Assembly: GCA_007258455.2 (NCBI GenBank)
Contig: VDFB02047230.1
Span: 155,145,525-155,209,524 of the forward strand
Direction of reading: 5' to 3'
DNA: 64,000 nt
Source: Sequoia sempervirens
Lineage: Eukaryota > Streptophyta > Pinopsida > Cupressales > Cupressaceae
The position numbers and the translations under genes were made by a program. Positions 23,305-34,976 of this stretch are shown in pieces; position 1 is the first letter of the stretch, and each line of letters begins with the position of its first letter. The notes below the pieces were generated by a model. That model did no database searches and was not told the DNA's origin. It saw only the letters and a program-made list of their open reading frames with translations.

Positions 23305-24879
23305 TGTTGACATGTGTTTTGACATAGCAACAAGCAAACAAAATATTGCTACACTGTTTCTCCTGAAAGAGAAAGACAACACATGGATGTCTTAGCTCCC
23401 AAGGTCTTTATAGTTGGTTCTCAACTGTGCTGATGTCCTTCAGTGGTCAATGTAATAGTAATGTTCAAGGGGCCTGCTGGTGTGAGCTTCTGGATTGTTT
23501 TAAGACCAAACATGAATTTAAACCTACTCTAACTGGGGTTTTTAAAGAAACATAAAAAAGATAGATCAAGGTTTTGATACTGAAAAGAATGATACTTCAT
23601 CTAACTTAACTAGACTTATTACCTTTCAAGGAATTGCTAACTAAAAATTGAAGAACAAAATTGACTTGTGATTAACACATAGTCGCATTCATTCACAGTG
23701 CTGATTTCAATCACAGTGCTAATTTCAACAACTGATTATAAGTTACCATTTAAACAAAACACAAAATAAGATTTCATTCCTTGAAAGCTTTCAAAATCAA
23801 ATGATTAATTCAAGATAAATACCATTATGGAACTCAATATGAAGTAGATATGAATCTGGCTGCTTCTACGATTAGTGAAACAGATAAGCAACATTTACAA
23901 ATGTGGCACAATCACCAGTGTATAGAAAACCTGTGTCTTCAGACTGCTTCCAACTATACTAAGGAAACTGGAAAGATGCAATTCCATCCTATGTTGAATC
24001 TAATCCCTAACTAAGAAGACAAAACAAGCTCCCTTTACAAAGAAACAAGATGCAGTTTTCATCCCCTCTACCCTTCAAAAATTTCCTATTCTTCAAGATT
24101 TATCTCTAAACCTATCTATTCTATTGCTGCTAACCTCTTCTTTTACTTCTAACAATTTCTAACAGTGGAAGTTCTCTATTACCACCTTCTAACCTTTACA
24201 AAGAAACATGAATGCCTCTTATACAAAATGTACTGAAAAGAATGTGTTGTCCCCCTGCATTAGGGTTTACAAAATATCTGCTTCTAGGAGAGTCGACTCT
24301 CAAATCTTTTGAGGAGAGTCAAAGTTGCATTTAATGTGGAGTCTTGTTGCCTATACTGATGAAAGATAGTTTCGGGAAAGATCTATAGATATTTTGTAGC
24401 TGCAACATTCATTCCTCTGTCTTCGTGTCCATTTTTGAGCTCTAGTGGAGTTGCCTTGAGTGCTCAAAAATATCATCATTAATGTCGATCTACCTCTACC
24501 AGTGGTCGCCACAACTATCCCTGAGTCATAGTTTCTTTTTTTTCTTCGGCCTCTTTCATGCTTAAGACCTTTCCGCACATTGACGGTCTTCTGGAAGCAC
24601 CATTGGGCCACCCCCTCAGATCTGGATATTATCACCCGAGTTGATCCATCAGCTCATGATATCAGAATGAATACATGTCATTCGCATTCTGCAGATTTTC
24701 TTCATAGGAATAGTCAATCGATCAAAGGGGCCAATGAGTCACTCTTTCAGTTTCCTTTGATTGGTCGGACATACGCCATGCAAGCTTATCAGGCGGTCAA
24801 AGGTGGTCCAAATGACATCGCATGTTGCTGAGACACCACCGGTGTCTCCCCAATGCGATTTCATTCCTTTTGGCAACTA

Positions 24880-25930
24880 TCGGTGTGACATGGGTTAATC
24901 GGTGAGACGTTTTGGTGAGCCTCAAAAGTCATGTATTGAGCTCATTCTTATGTCAGGAAGACAATCTTGTTTCGGGGAGACCTTACCCCGAACTCCTCTT
25001 GTCTTACCGAGCCCCTCTTTGTTGTCGGCAAGACATCTTACTATTGGCCAGAGGCTACAGCACGTTACCCTTAGTTATACTGATGCCTCCTTCATTGGGA
25101 AATCCATCGCTGTTGGCAAGACCTTCAGCAAACTCCTTTTTATCCTCATCGAGCTTACTATTATCGGCAAGACCCTTCTCCTTCGGTGAAACTTTTCGCC
25201 GAAGGCAACACCTCTTGGCGACATTGTCCTACTGTTGTCGAGACTTTTTGTATCGGCAAGACCTTTCACCGATTTCTTTCACTCTCGCCGGGCTCAATAC
25301 ATTTCGGTGAGACATCCACCATTTGGCGAGACCTCTTTCCGATCTTTTTGTCGCCAAGACCTCCCTTTAGTCACATCGATATGCATCCTTTCATCTAACA
25401 TGTGTCACTGTAACATCCCCTTATCGGGGAGACGTCCTGTAGTCACCTTTTGTTTCGCCAAGGAATCTCCATAGGTTCACTTTTTTTTTGTTACCGTGAC
25501 AATTTGATTCTCTCACCGAAGACCACCAATAGAATCCCCTTGTGCTGCATCGGTGTGACCTTTCATAGTCGTCGTGACTTCTCTCCAAAGAAAAGTCTCT
25601 CACTGAGATGAATATCTTTATTGGTGGTCGGTGAGACTTGAAGCTTTCGGCAAGACTTCACCCCAAAGTCAAAATCTCCCGCCGAAATACTTTCTCCCTG
25701 CTGTCAGTCAGTGAGACATGAAGATCTCACCGGGACCTTTCTTCGAAGGAAACCCCTCATGCCGATACGAGACTCCTAGCCATTGGGACCATGACTGATG
25801 TCTTGCCGATAGGAATCTACATGTGAACTCCACTCGCCGTGACACCTCTGGGGTCTTGCCGATAGACAACACAGACGCCCATCGACAGGATGCACTGGTA
25901 GTTGGCAAGAGATCTGCAAAGTCTGTCCGA
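24880..25930. repeat. Degenerate short-repeat field, core TCGGYRAGACC
   Basis: More than twenty copies of a core like TCGGCAAGACCTT or TCGGTGAGAC occur over about 1 kb, e.g. near 24899, 24969, 25024, 25110, 25165, 25252, 25302, 25323, 25422, 25628, 25647 and 25707, plus some in inverse orientation (e.g. 'gtcttgccgatag' near 25800 and 25853). Spacing is irregular, about 20-85 bp. The copies are separated by unrelated T/C-rich spacers. I know no family with this pattern. It is not a CRISPR array: repeats are too short and degenerate, and spacing varies. Confidence 0.7.
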
Positions 25931-26319
25931 CTTTCTTCTTAGAGGAAAACTATGACCAACTAGACAAAGAATTCTTTCCAACTGAGTTCCCTTGACAAAT
26001 ATCATCCTGTGTGTGATTTAATCCTGCAAAAGAAAGGCCTGCATTAGCACTCAGGGGAAAATAAAACACATTACAATAAAATACACCATTATTTATCATG
26101 TTTTTAATTCTATCAAAAAGAAACACAACAACGGCGGAGGTGGAACCAAAATGGGATCGGGATGAGGGACAAAAATGGGAAAATCTCAGCGGAACCTGGA
26201 TCGGGACAAAATAGGACCTAGAAACGACATCCCTCGCCTTCAAAACTGGTGAGGGCAGGGCCAAAAGAAAATCGGAACTAGGCCCGAAGTCGGGATGGGA
26301 ATGAGCCATGGAAATAATC

Positions 26320-27300
26320 AACATTTCCAAGTTCATACCCCATCCCGGATCTGCGCCCGCAAAAGAAACCAAAACGCAAAGGACGGAAACAAACGCCAGC
26401 GGGGTCAGAACAAAAACTGATTCTGAGCGGAGCACAACGGGGGCGGGGGCAAAACAAAATCTAAAATTGAAACTTCTTCAAAGTTTCAGTTTTGAATTCC
26501 ATCTCGATCCTACCTTTGAAAATATACAAAGACGAGAAAAGGAAAAGGGGAAAGGAAGGAAAAACAAGACCCTGCGACCAAACGATCAGGACTGGGGCAG
26601 GACAAAATGGATAAAGCGGAACTGAGACCGGAACCAAACCCGAACCAGAAACTTTTTCAAGTTTCAGGTTTGGATTCCATTTCAGGCCTGCCACTGACGT
26701 CATCCAAAAAGACAAAGAAAGGACAAGGAAAAGAAAGAGAAAAAGGAGGGAAAACCCCACAATGAAACAAAAGAAGAAAAGGAAAGAAAAAGAATAAAAC
26801 ATGTGGAATCGGGATCAAAACGGAACTCGAACCAGAAACTTTTTCAAGTTTCAAGGTTTGGTTCTTGTTCCGATTTTGAGTAAGCCAGAACAAAAATGAA
26901 AAGGCGCAAGGCAGAAAAACCAAAGCAGCAGAATCGGGATCAGGGAAGGAAAAGAAAACATAACTTGGAAGGAATTCCAAGTTCAAAATCTGTTCTGGTT
27001 CTGGGCCCGCTGAAAACAAAAAGAAAAAGATGAGCAGGGTCGAAAACACCTAAGGCACAGGACACAAAAACTGATAGACCAACGAAGAGAGAGAAAAGGC
27101 AGAGTCGGACCCGGGATGGAACCCAGACGAGGAACTTTGAAGAAAGTTTAACATTCTGATTCGGACTCGGACCCGACTCTGAGAAAGAACAAAAGATGAA
27201 GACAAAGAACTGTCGAAACTGGAACCGAGGACGGAATAAGACCAGAACTTGGAAGAAATTTCTAAGTCCGGTATTGGTCCCAGTTCCACCTCCGAGAGAA
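26320..27300. repeat. Palindrome-bearing degenerate repeats in purine-rich tract
   Basis: Seven blocks spaced about 115-185 bp (near 26322, 26470, 26650, 26835, 26960, 27133 and 27247) each carry a variant of the hairpin motif AACTTGGAA.TTCCAAGTT or AACTTTTTCAAGTTT. Each is followed by a pyrimidine-rich GGTTC/GATTCC segment and a GC-rich piece. The clearest palindrome is AACTTGGAAGGAATTCCAAGTT at about 26961, with minor mismatch. Intervening DNA is strongly purine-rich on the plus strand. Long minus-strand open frames here are composition artefacts. Confidence 0.65.
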
Positions 27301-27407
27301 CGTTAAAAAGAAAACGCCTAAGGCAGAAAACCAAAGGCCAAAGGGAAAAGACAAAAGGGGACCCATTTTTTTTAGAACAAAATAGGGTGGTTATGCAAGG
27401 CATAACA

Positions 27408-27412
27408 ATTCC
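27408..27412 (+). repeat. Target-site duplication of solo LTR, right
   Basis: ATTCC, identical to 23300-23304. Confidence 0.8.
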
Positions 27413-28340
27413 CTAGGTCCCTCAACCTAGATGATATCAACCTCAATCTAGACCGGGATCAGTCTAGAGATATCCTAGCCTTTGCTAGAAGTGGCGTTGG
27501 TAATATTTTTAGGGTTATGAAATGGGCCTATCAAGAAATCAATGATCTTAATCTTAGAAATAGGGTTCCAAATAGTAAGTTGTAGGAACTAGAACTGAAA
27601 CTGTCATCTCTAAACACCGAGGAAGGAATACAAAAAGAGAACAATATGGGGACTGAAGCTGATGACATTGAGGGAAAGTATACGACTTTGGAAGCTGAAA
27701 TTGTTATAATAAAAAACAATATGAAAATTGTTGTGGAACAAAACCATAGAATGGCAAGGCACAACACCATTATCTAAATAGTAAGTTGTAGGAACTGGAA
27801 CTAAAACTGTCATCTCTAAACATTGAGGAAGGAATACAAAAAGAGAACAATATGGGGGCTGAAGATGATGACATTGAGGGCAAGTATACGACTTTGGAAG
27901 CTGAAATTGTTATAATAAAAATCAATATGAAAATTGTTGTGGAACAAAACCATAGAATGGCAAGGCACAATGCCATTCTTATTAATGCTATGTCGGAAAA
28001 GCTAGAAAAGTCTCAATAGGGCTCACTGGTTGTTGACCTGGAAGAGGATAAGGATAAAAGCAAGGATGAGGACCTGGGAATATCGAAGGGGACCCGTCCC
28101 AACCTTAAGAGGAAAGTGTCTCCTACTCCCCAGATGGTCCAAATCTTAAAGAGGGGGGTCCAAGAGATGAACGACATGGAAGCTGAGACAACAAAAATTT
28201 TAAAGTCCCTAGTTGTTCTTGGTTTTTTGTCTTGTCTTTTTAGGGGTCTTTTTTGTGGCCTTTGTTGGCCTTTTCTTGGTGGTTGTTGCTTTGTTATGAT
28301 GATATTCTCACCATCAGCTCTCTATTTCTGGATACTTTGA
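27413..28340 (+). pseudogene. Gag-like unrecognised ORF, part 2
   Basis: Continues the frame split at 23304. It starts with 'SLNLDDINLNLDRDQSRDIL', then a Glu/Lys/Leu-rich region likely to form a coiled coil (duplicated, see 27571-27982), then an acidic 'DLEEDKDKSKDEDLG' and a basic 'RPNLKRKVSP' tail. The last part (28200-28340) translates to a Leu/Phe/Cys-rich hydrophobic run that may be 3' UTR read through rather than protein. A TAG at 27582-27584 and frameshifts inactivate it. Confidence 0.5.
27571..27982 (+). repeat. 206-bp tandem duplication inside gag-like ORF
   Basis: Two units (27571-27776 and 27777-27982) starting 'aatagtaagttgtaggaact'. They are nearly identical. The 206-bp period is not a multiple of three, so the duplication itself shifts the frame. 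It doubled a coiled-coil-encoding segment. Confidence 0.88.
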
Positions 28341-28400
28341 TGCTTTATTTCTTTTGTTTGTAAACATTGTGGTTTTGGGTCCCTATAAAACCTATTTTTT

Positions 28401-29012
28401 CCTCTTTCAAAATTAATTGACATATATTAATAATTTCAAAGATATGAATAAGATTCTCACAATTTTTTATTTTTATTTTGAGAGTTAAATTAATTTTATT
28501 TTACTAAGTTTTTAAAATTTATCATAAATTGATTAAATCCGAATCTCATTTTAATTTTTTTAATATAATAATAATAATTAACTTTTTAATTTTTAATATT
28601 TTCTCCCTATTTTAGTTATTTTGACAATTTTATTATATTTTTTTAATTTCAAAAATATATAATAGACTAGAACATAGATGGAAAAATTATTAAATATCTT
28701 CCAAATATTTATACTGGTAAAATGAGTCCTCTCACTTCATAATTATTATTAATATTGTTATTTTTACAAATGTAGAAGTGGTATAGTCATCATTTACAAC
28801 TCCTATGATTTCTACACAAACATTAATTTTAATATTATGATGTTCACAAATGAGTTGTTCATATAGTCGGCTATACATCCAATGATAGGTTTTGATGGCA
28901 CCATTGCATAAATGTCCCAATGTAAAATCATAAGTGATGACCAAGTAAATACCATCTTGAAAATACTGTAGCCTCTTCCCTTATTAAATTATAGACATGA
29001 AAATTTAGTCAT

Positions 29013-29065
<53 letters not shown>

Positions 29066-30797
29066 TACTGATTATAATTTATTATCACATGCATTTTCTC
29101 TTTTGTGGGAGTAATTTTATGTTGGTATCCACAATAATTATTATTATAATTTGTGCAGTTTTTATTTAATGGTCAAATGGTATATTTCTTAAGTACGAAG
29201 TCTCAGTCGATACTGTCCCATATAATACCTAATGAATTAGAAAATTTTAATTTTTTGGTTTGTGTTACTTATTGTATGGGTATGGGCATGTGATCAAATG
29301 ATATGTTGTTCCAATATTTGTTGTTGATGTTGATTGAACCAATCTCAATGATAGACAAGTGAGCCACCTAAAAACCATAACAAACTAATAAAATATGTAT
29401 TCAAACGTTTATCGTGTTATTTTGATAATCTGTTCTCATGGTTGGAATCAACTTATGTTCACTAAAAGTCCTTATCATGAGAAATTTATTTCAATAGTTT
29501 TAGTAGTTGGTCTTATGTTAATCAAGCTTTAGGTGATTTTGTTGCATTGTCAACCTAGAGAATGACATTAAGTCTTTACTTAGTGGATCATCATAGTCAT
29601 CTATCTTCTTCTTAGGCATTAGAAATGAACCATCAAGCTTATCTTTCCACACACCATCTTAATACATGTTTAGATCAACAAACACCCTGTTTTATTACAT
29701 GGCAATTTACTACCAAAACTAATCACTCTGAAAACCCATCTCCAATGACCCCTTTTCATTTGTGTCATCTTTTTTAGAGATTAACACAAGTATTCTTGCA
29801 CCCAACCTTGTGTAGAAATGAACACTGTTACTTTTTAGAACCCAAATCATTGTCTTGGCAATTGCTCCCCCTAGGCACTAGCCCATGGCCAGTTGGACCT
29901 GGGTGGTATATTTATTTGTTATATATTCATCTACAAAATTAGTTGTTTGATGTAGATGGAAAAAAAAAGGAAAATAGTCACCGAACCATTCAACTCAACA
30001 TAAGCTACATGAGGTTAGACATCTTAAAAAAAATTATCAAGTAAATCCATACTATCAAGGGATAAACTGACAGAGGAGTTACAAGCTGCAAAATATGATA
30101 TTATAATAAAATCTAAAATTATACAAAACATTCATCAAATATGAAATAAATAAGATGAATATTACACTATGGGCAACACATAGAATAAATTGTCAAGTGA
30201 GAGATTTGCAATTTGAACGGAGGACTCAATTTATTATATCACCATATGTTTGCTGCAAAGATGTCACTTTAGAATGTCAGAGACCAAAGAAGACCAAATA
30301 GTACTATATGCCATTTAGCAATCCAATAGTGATGGTTTTTATTCATGAAAAAAATATGAGTTGATGAGAGTATTGGCGTGTGGCAACATTTTTGGATAGT
30401 AGGGATTCGATGGATCAAAATAGTAGGCATTTTAGTGATATCCCAATCTGTCTTGTCTATTAATTTGGAGGGGAAGTATTTGTAAGGTTTCAAATTAAGG
30501 GAAGGTGGATTTTTTTTAATAATGGGTTTAGTGGACTATATAATGCATTTGAATAGTAGGATCCATAATTATGGTCCAAACCTAATGCTAAATCTATGGT
30601 TCACATGAGTTTTAGCAAAGCTCTGGGAAAGTGTCAACAAATACCCATGCCATGAGTTTACTCTAGTAATGTTTTTACAAATTTTGTACATATCTTTATT
30701 TATTTTCCATTCATTTCATATTTATATTTTTCCTTTCTCCCATACAAGCTCATTTTGTAATAATACTATTAAAAATATGGGAAGAGACAAATGAAGT
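28401..30797. other. AT-rich DNA, little recognised
   Basis: No gene recognised. About 45 minus-strand codons around 29675-29540 are open ('KKKIDDYDDPLSKDLMSFSR' within), a possible coding relic of unknown type. A dinucleotide tract lies at 29016-29064. Confidence 0.35.
29016..29064. repeat. (AT)n microsatellite
   Basis: 49 bp of uninterrupted AT dinucleotide, about 24 units, beginning just after 'cataac' and ending before 'ctactg'. Confidence 0.97.
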
Positions 30798-31099
30798 TGT
30801 AAATAATCCAACACAAAATAATATGTGCTTCTTTTTTTCATTCAATACATATTACATATATATAGGAGGATGTCTCCTCTATTCTAGGATATTAGCTCAA
30901 CCAAAATATCTTCCAAGCCTATTATAATAACAATACGCTAATAATATTGTTATGCTAACTATATGCTAATTATAATATATGAGTTGTTTATAACAACTCA
31001 TTTACATCCTCACACTAATATAATAAGTAAATTATAAATATTGCATTTACACATAATAATTACTACCACAATGTGAAGCACTAATGATATTTCCTAATA
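30798..31099 (-). repeat. Copia-like LTR, about 300 bp
   Basis: On the plus strand it runs TGTAAATAAT...CCTAATA, so on the element's strand TATTAGG (TG decayed to TA)...TTTACA. It contains a CTATATATAT TATA-like box near 30860 and is preceded on the minus strand by a G-run polypurine tract. This is the form of the 3' LTR of a minus-strand Ty1/copia element. The partner LTR was not found, and no pol motif was recognised in the DNA to the right. Confidence 0.55.
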
Positions 31100-31110
31100 T
31101 TCCCCCCCTT
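31100..31110 (-). other. Polypurine tract of copia-like element
   Basis: The minus strand reads AAGGGGGGGAA directly before the LTR start, in the standard position of the plus-strand primer in LTR elements. Confidence 0.6.
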
Positions 31111-32964
31111 AGTGTGAACATGGTAGAAAAACATTCACACACTCCTCTACAATATGCTCACCCCTATGGCATGTCCAACTATGTGACTCATGACCTTGAT
31201 CCAGAAGAAAGGCTCTCTCCTTCCATGGTTTTAAACAGGCTTACCACAAACCTTGACATGACATGAACCTGGATCAACTATCCACCTCGTGTGGTTTTCT
31301 AGATCCTCCCCCAAATCCTTTCAAGATCCTTGAACTGACATACATATCATAAATATGAAAAACTCACACTGAAAAGTTTTCACATTATATTCCATAAGAA
31401 CATAGTGTTCTTAATTATAGTCACTACTATCAATCACTGCCACTCAATCTCGAATAGCATAGACAACTGCCATTGCCCCTCAAAGTTACCCTTGACTTTA
31501 GTTGTTTTAGCACATAATGGGAATGGAATAGTGGTTAGTTTTCTTGCCCACAATGTGAAATTCCATTTATTCACAAACAAGGAACACTTAAAAGTGAATC
31601 ATATCATATTGCATAATACTATCCAGATCTTGTTTTATGCATCACGTTGCACATGATCACCATTTCCAATGAATGTATTCACTGACTGATTATCTTCCAA
31701 CAAAGTATGATAGTCAGAGGATCTTTGTAGTTATCTGTCATTCTATACAATTTCTCTTGCAACATCCACCACACAAAGCAATAGGTACACACCCCATCAA
31801 TAAATCTACAAGTCCCATAACAAGAACATTGCAAATACGTACACACCACAGTGCACACAACATTAAACACACCAAAAAATTCCACCATAGCTCTATGCGG
31901 CCCTGTCGTTGGTTATTGATGAGAGGTTTCTAATTGACCTCCAACCTCCTATGCCTCTGTCTTCCAATAGATTTGCTAATTAGTTAGAAATTTTGAATTT
32001 GAAGCTCAATTTTAGAAATGCCCCTTAATATGCATGTTGCATACAAACGATAATGCATCCAGTTACAATTGAGGCAATTTTTATCTTTTATAATTTTTAT
32101 TTTGACACAAAAAATTTAATGACTCATGAAATGAACCCTATTCTAAAATAATGATACACCTTGGATTTGAAAACATTCTATATTTTTAATAGACTTTTAG
32201 ACTATGACAGAAATAACAATCTGCCATTATAAAACTTCCCTTCATTAAAAGCTATCATAAGATTTAGACTCTAAAAACTACTCTAAATGATCAACTCAAC
32301 TCAAAGATTTAATTTATAATATATAAATAAAAGCTAATTAAATTAATGGCTTGACACCTATGCATTGAAGATGGACTAATGGAAAATCCTATAGAAATAT
32401 TGAAGGGATAGGCATACAAGAATCCACTAGTCTAAAAAAAGAAATCATAGCTTAGATGTTTGTGGCTTATCAAACCAACTCACCACACTTTTGTAATGAA
32501 AAAATGAGGATATGTGATCATGAAATCTCAAGAATGTTGTCTCCCACTATCATGGGGTTTTCAATGAATTATACCAAATCTTCACAAGCATTCTAGTCAC
32601 ACCAAATTTGCTTTGATTGCTCAAATTGGTGTATGCTCTTTCTCTAGAGCTCACTTAATGCCAAACATAGGTGAATGGCTTAACATTCTCCTTTTTTATC
32701 AAAATAGGGTCGATAATAAGCTCAAAGGATCCCTTTAACATGTTGAGAAGAGGCAACTAATGATTCAATCAGCTTGATTAGACTTTGTTGTCTGTGAATG
32801 AGATGCCAATTGAATGTAAAGCATGCCATACAACCAAATCATTAAACTCTTTCAAAAATATGAATTATCTATCTTGGTGGATGTCTTTCACTAATACATT
32901 GCTCCAATATTATTTTTATTATAGTTTATGGAATTTAAAAATGAGTTATAACATAAAAAATTAT
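31111..32964. other. Unassigned; perhaps remains of a copia interior
   Basis: By position the first part should be the interior of the minus-strand copia-like element. No integrase, RT or RNase H motif could be read with confidence. 32000-32964 shows nothing recognisable. Confidence 0.3.
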
Positions 32965-33599
32965 AGCCATGTAGAATTAGTTTTTTATCTTCAAACCATT
33001 TTTGGGTTGATTAGTTTTTTATGTTGTTAAAAGACAACTGACATCCATTATATGCTTTTTATGTTTTTCTATTTCTATGTTGAACCAAACCATTGTTGTT
33101 TCTTTCTCTAAAATTATTTTGGTATTGGAACTCCTATAAAGATCTATGTTTCATTTCATATGGTTAAATTAATTTTATTTTTCTATTCGTCATCCAAATT
33201 TTATCTAATATGCATTATCCATATTTTTTTTACAATTATTTTGAGATGGTTCAATATTATCGATTTAGTTTTTTTTAATGTACGTACCAACAATATATTA
33301 TTTTCCATGGATCAAACTAGATAGCATCCATTTTCTCAACATGCTTTCTTCAATTTCATATCAATGCTTTCACAAGATGACATAACTAAAGATTTATTCT
33401 CCTCTAATGATGACTATTACCCAGATTTTGCTCCTAATACATAATTGAATAATGAAGAAGTGGTCATTGAAAAGATAGTTTCAATTAGTGAAGTAGAAGT
33501 CATAGAGAATAAGTTTCATGTACCTTCTCAAGAAAAAAGTAGAGTTCATTGGAGCATTACAAACACAATGGAAGTGAATTGAGAGAGAAACACAATCAA

Positions 33600-34318
33600 G
33601 TGGTGGTGTAATGAGAAAATCATTAAATTTCAATGAAAAGTGGAAAATTATTCAAGAATATTTCTTTGCTCATGGTGTTCATCACACAACCAACAAATTT
33701 CAATATTGTTGGAAGCATATTCAACTTGATTACAAAAAAATTAGAGACTATGAACATAATATTCCATATGGGCATGATAGTTACTAGAATATGAAAATTT
33801 GAGATAGGGTTGATAAGAAACTTCCTACAAAGTTCATTCTTGAACTTTATAATGCAATGGGGACCACATTTGGTAAATATCAAGCCATCAATTTGTGAAA
33901 TATCACTATTGACTCTTTTGATACAAGCTATGCATGTGATGAGAACAATCTTCAAAATGAAGATGAACCATTGCATGAACATGAAACAAAAAATATGGAA
34001 ATTCATGACCAATCTAAATGTGGTAGTGAAAGGGACAAGCAATGCACGAGGAAAAAATGAAAATCAATTTCCAATCCAATAGGCATGAAGGATGTTATTG
34101 TTGACAACAATAGGTTTTTAATTTCTACTTTACAAATAGATGAGGAGGGACACATGAAATGCCATGAACAATGCATGAACAACGATGATTTGTATGAAAA
34201 AAGGTTATTAAAACTTGAAGAGTAGAAAATTAATTTCCAAATGAGCATTGTTTCAACACTAAACAATATTGGTCAAAAAATGTTAAAAATAAACCAATCA
34301 TTTGCAAAAGAAGATTGA
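33600..34318 (+). pseudogene. Myb/trihelix-like partner ORF of Harbinger copy B
   Basis: Better preserved than in copy A: 'KWKIIQEYFFAHGVHHTTN', 'YKKIRDYEHNIPYGHDSY', 'RVDKKLPTKFILELYNAMG', an acidic linker 'CDENNLQNEDEPLHEHET' and a helical tail ending 'NQSFAKED' before TGA. Known proteins of this type bind subterminal repeats and recruit the transposase. Stops after 'HDSY' and in the middle show it is not functional. The long minus-strand frame at 34042-33623 is antisense and rejected. Confidence 0.62.
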
Positions 34319-34616
34319 TTTTGTATTTTTTAGCAACTTACAACTATAAAATAAAAAATAATATGTATAAAACTACTTTTCAAAAATGGTCAAAGTATTG
34401 GTTAAGTTTACTTTCAATGCTTATTAATCAAATTTCTACAAAAATATTAAATCCACCAATTTTTAGTATCATTATAGCCTATATAATAATAGAATAATCT
34501 ATTGCAAATGAAAATATTTGACTACAATATATCATTTTTTGATTCAATATCTTAGTATGGCTTACCTTTTGATTTGTTGCATTAAAAATTCCATTTGATG
34601 TAAAATCATTATGCAA

Positions 34617-34976
34617 GTTTTGATTTGTGTCTCCTTTGTCTAGCAAAATCAAGCTCAAATTTATAGGTCAAGTGCCTTTTGTGTTCACTTTTTGCTCTTC
34701 TAAAACCCAAATTTATCTATTAGTTTTCAGTTTGTTATAATTCATGATAGAACATTTTATTTTCATAGTTAACTCTAGTTGCACATCATTGTATATCATC
34801 TAAAAATCAATTTCAAACCCCTAAAACAATTCAAATCCAAGGTTGATTGACTCACCTTTTAGGTTAAAATTTGATCTGATACCCTTGTTGATCTGAATTC
34901 TAATGTTTTATAAGTGAAAATTAGCTAATCCTAGTTAAAACCTAGGATCACTTTTCCTACATTACACCTTCTACAG
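34617..34976. other. Replacement segment inside Harbinger copy B
   Basis: About 360 bp with no counterpart in copy A, sitting where copy A has the transposase N-terminal and first two catalytic blocks. No terminal repeats or target duplication were seen. It may be filler DNA from break repair or part of another transposon. Confidence 0.5.

Larger units (their letters stand above)
23305..27407. mobile_element. Solo LTR, about 4.1 kb
   Basis: A single block beginning TGTTGACATG and ending CATAACA, so TG...CA termini with short inverted TGTT/AACA ends, flanked by perfect 5-bp duplications (ATTCC). It has no internal long direct repeat, no primer site, no polypurine tract and no coding domain, which is the profile of a solo LTR left by recombination between two LTRs. 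Removing it with one ATTCC rejoins the flanking frame without a shift. It is visibly richer in GC and CpG than its neighbours, suggesting younger age or less methylation decay. It contains two repeat fields (24880-25930 and 26320-27300). A non-LTR origin is possible but fits less well. Orientation unknown. Confidence 0.68.
17635..28400 (+). mobile_element. LINE (L1-type) with a trailing second ORF, interrupted by a solo LTR
   Basis: Contiguous plus-strand blocks: a short basic frame, endonuclease, reverse transcriptase, zf-RVT-like Cys/His region, RNase H, then a separate gag-like frame that continues on the far side of a 4.1-kb insertion (23305-27407). The 3' side ends near 28400 after 'gtttgtaaacattgtggttt' and 'tataaaacc'. 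No poly-A tail or target duplication was resolved, so it is uncertain whether the trailing frame belongs to the same element or to a second, adjacent one. All frames are broken; the unit is inactive. Confidence 0.7.

Noticed and set aside
24351..24635. Basic 94-residue minus-strand protein
   Set aside because: No domain, inside the solo LTR, and composition looks random.
24880..25930. CRISPR-like array
   Set aside because: The core is only about 11 bp, degenerate, in both orientations, with spacers of variable length, and the genome is eukaryotic.
26461..27403. Long minus-strand open frames rich in Phe, Ser and Leu
   Set aside because: They are by-products of the purine-rich plus strand; three different frames are open side by side and none has a domain.
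23305..27407. A full LTR retrotransposon with two LTRs
   Set aside because: No long direct repeat could be seen between the two ends and no primer site or PPT, so a solo LTR fits better.
33623..34042. Minus-strand frame of 139 codons, Ile/Phe-rich
   Set aside because: Antisense to the Harbinger partner ORF, whose sense strand shows a recognisable pattern. The same holds for 11918-12374.
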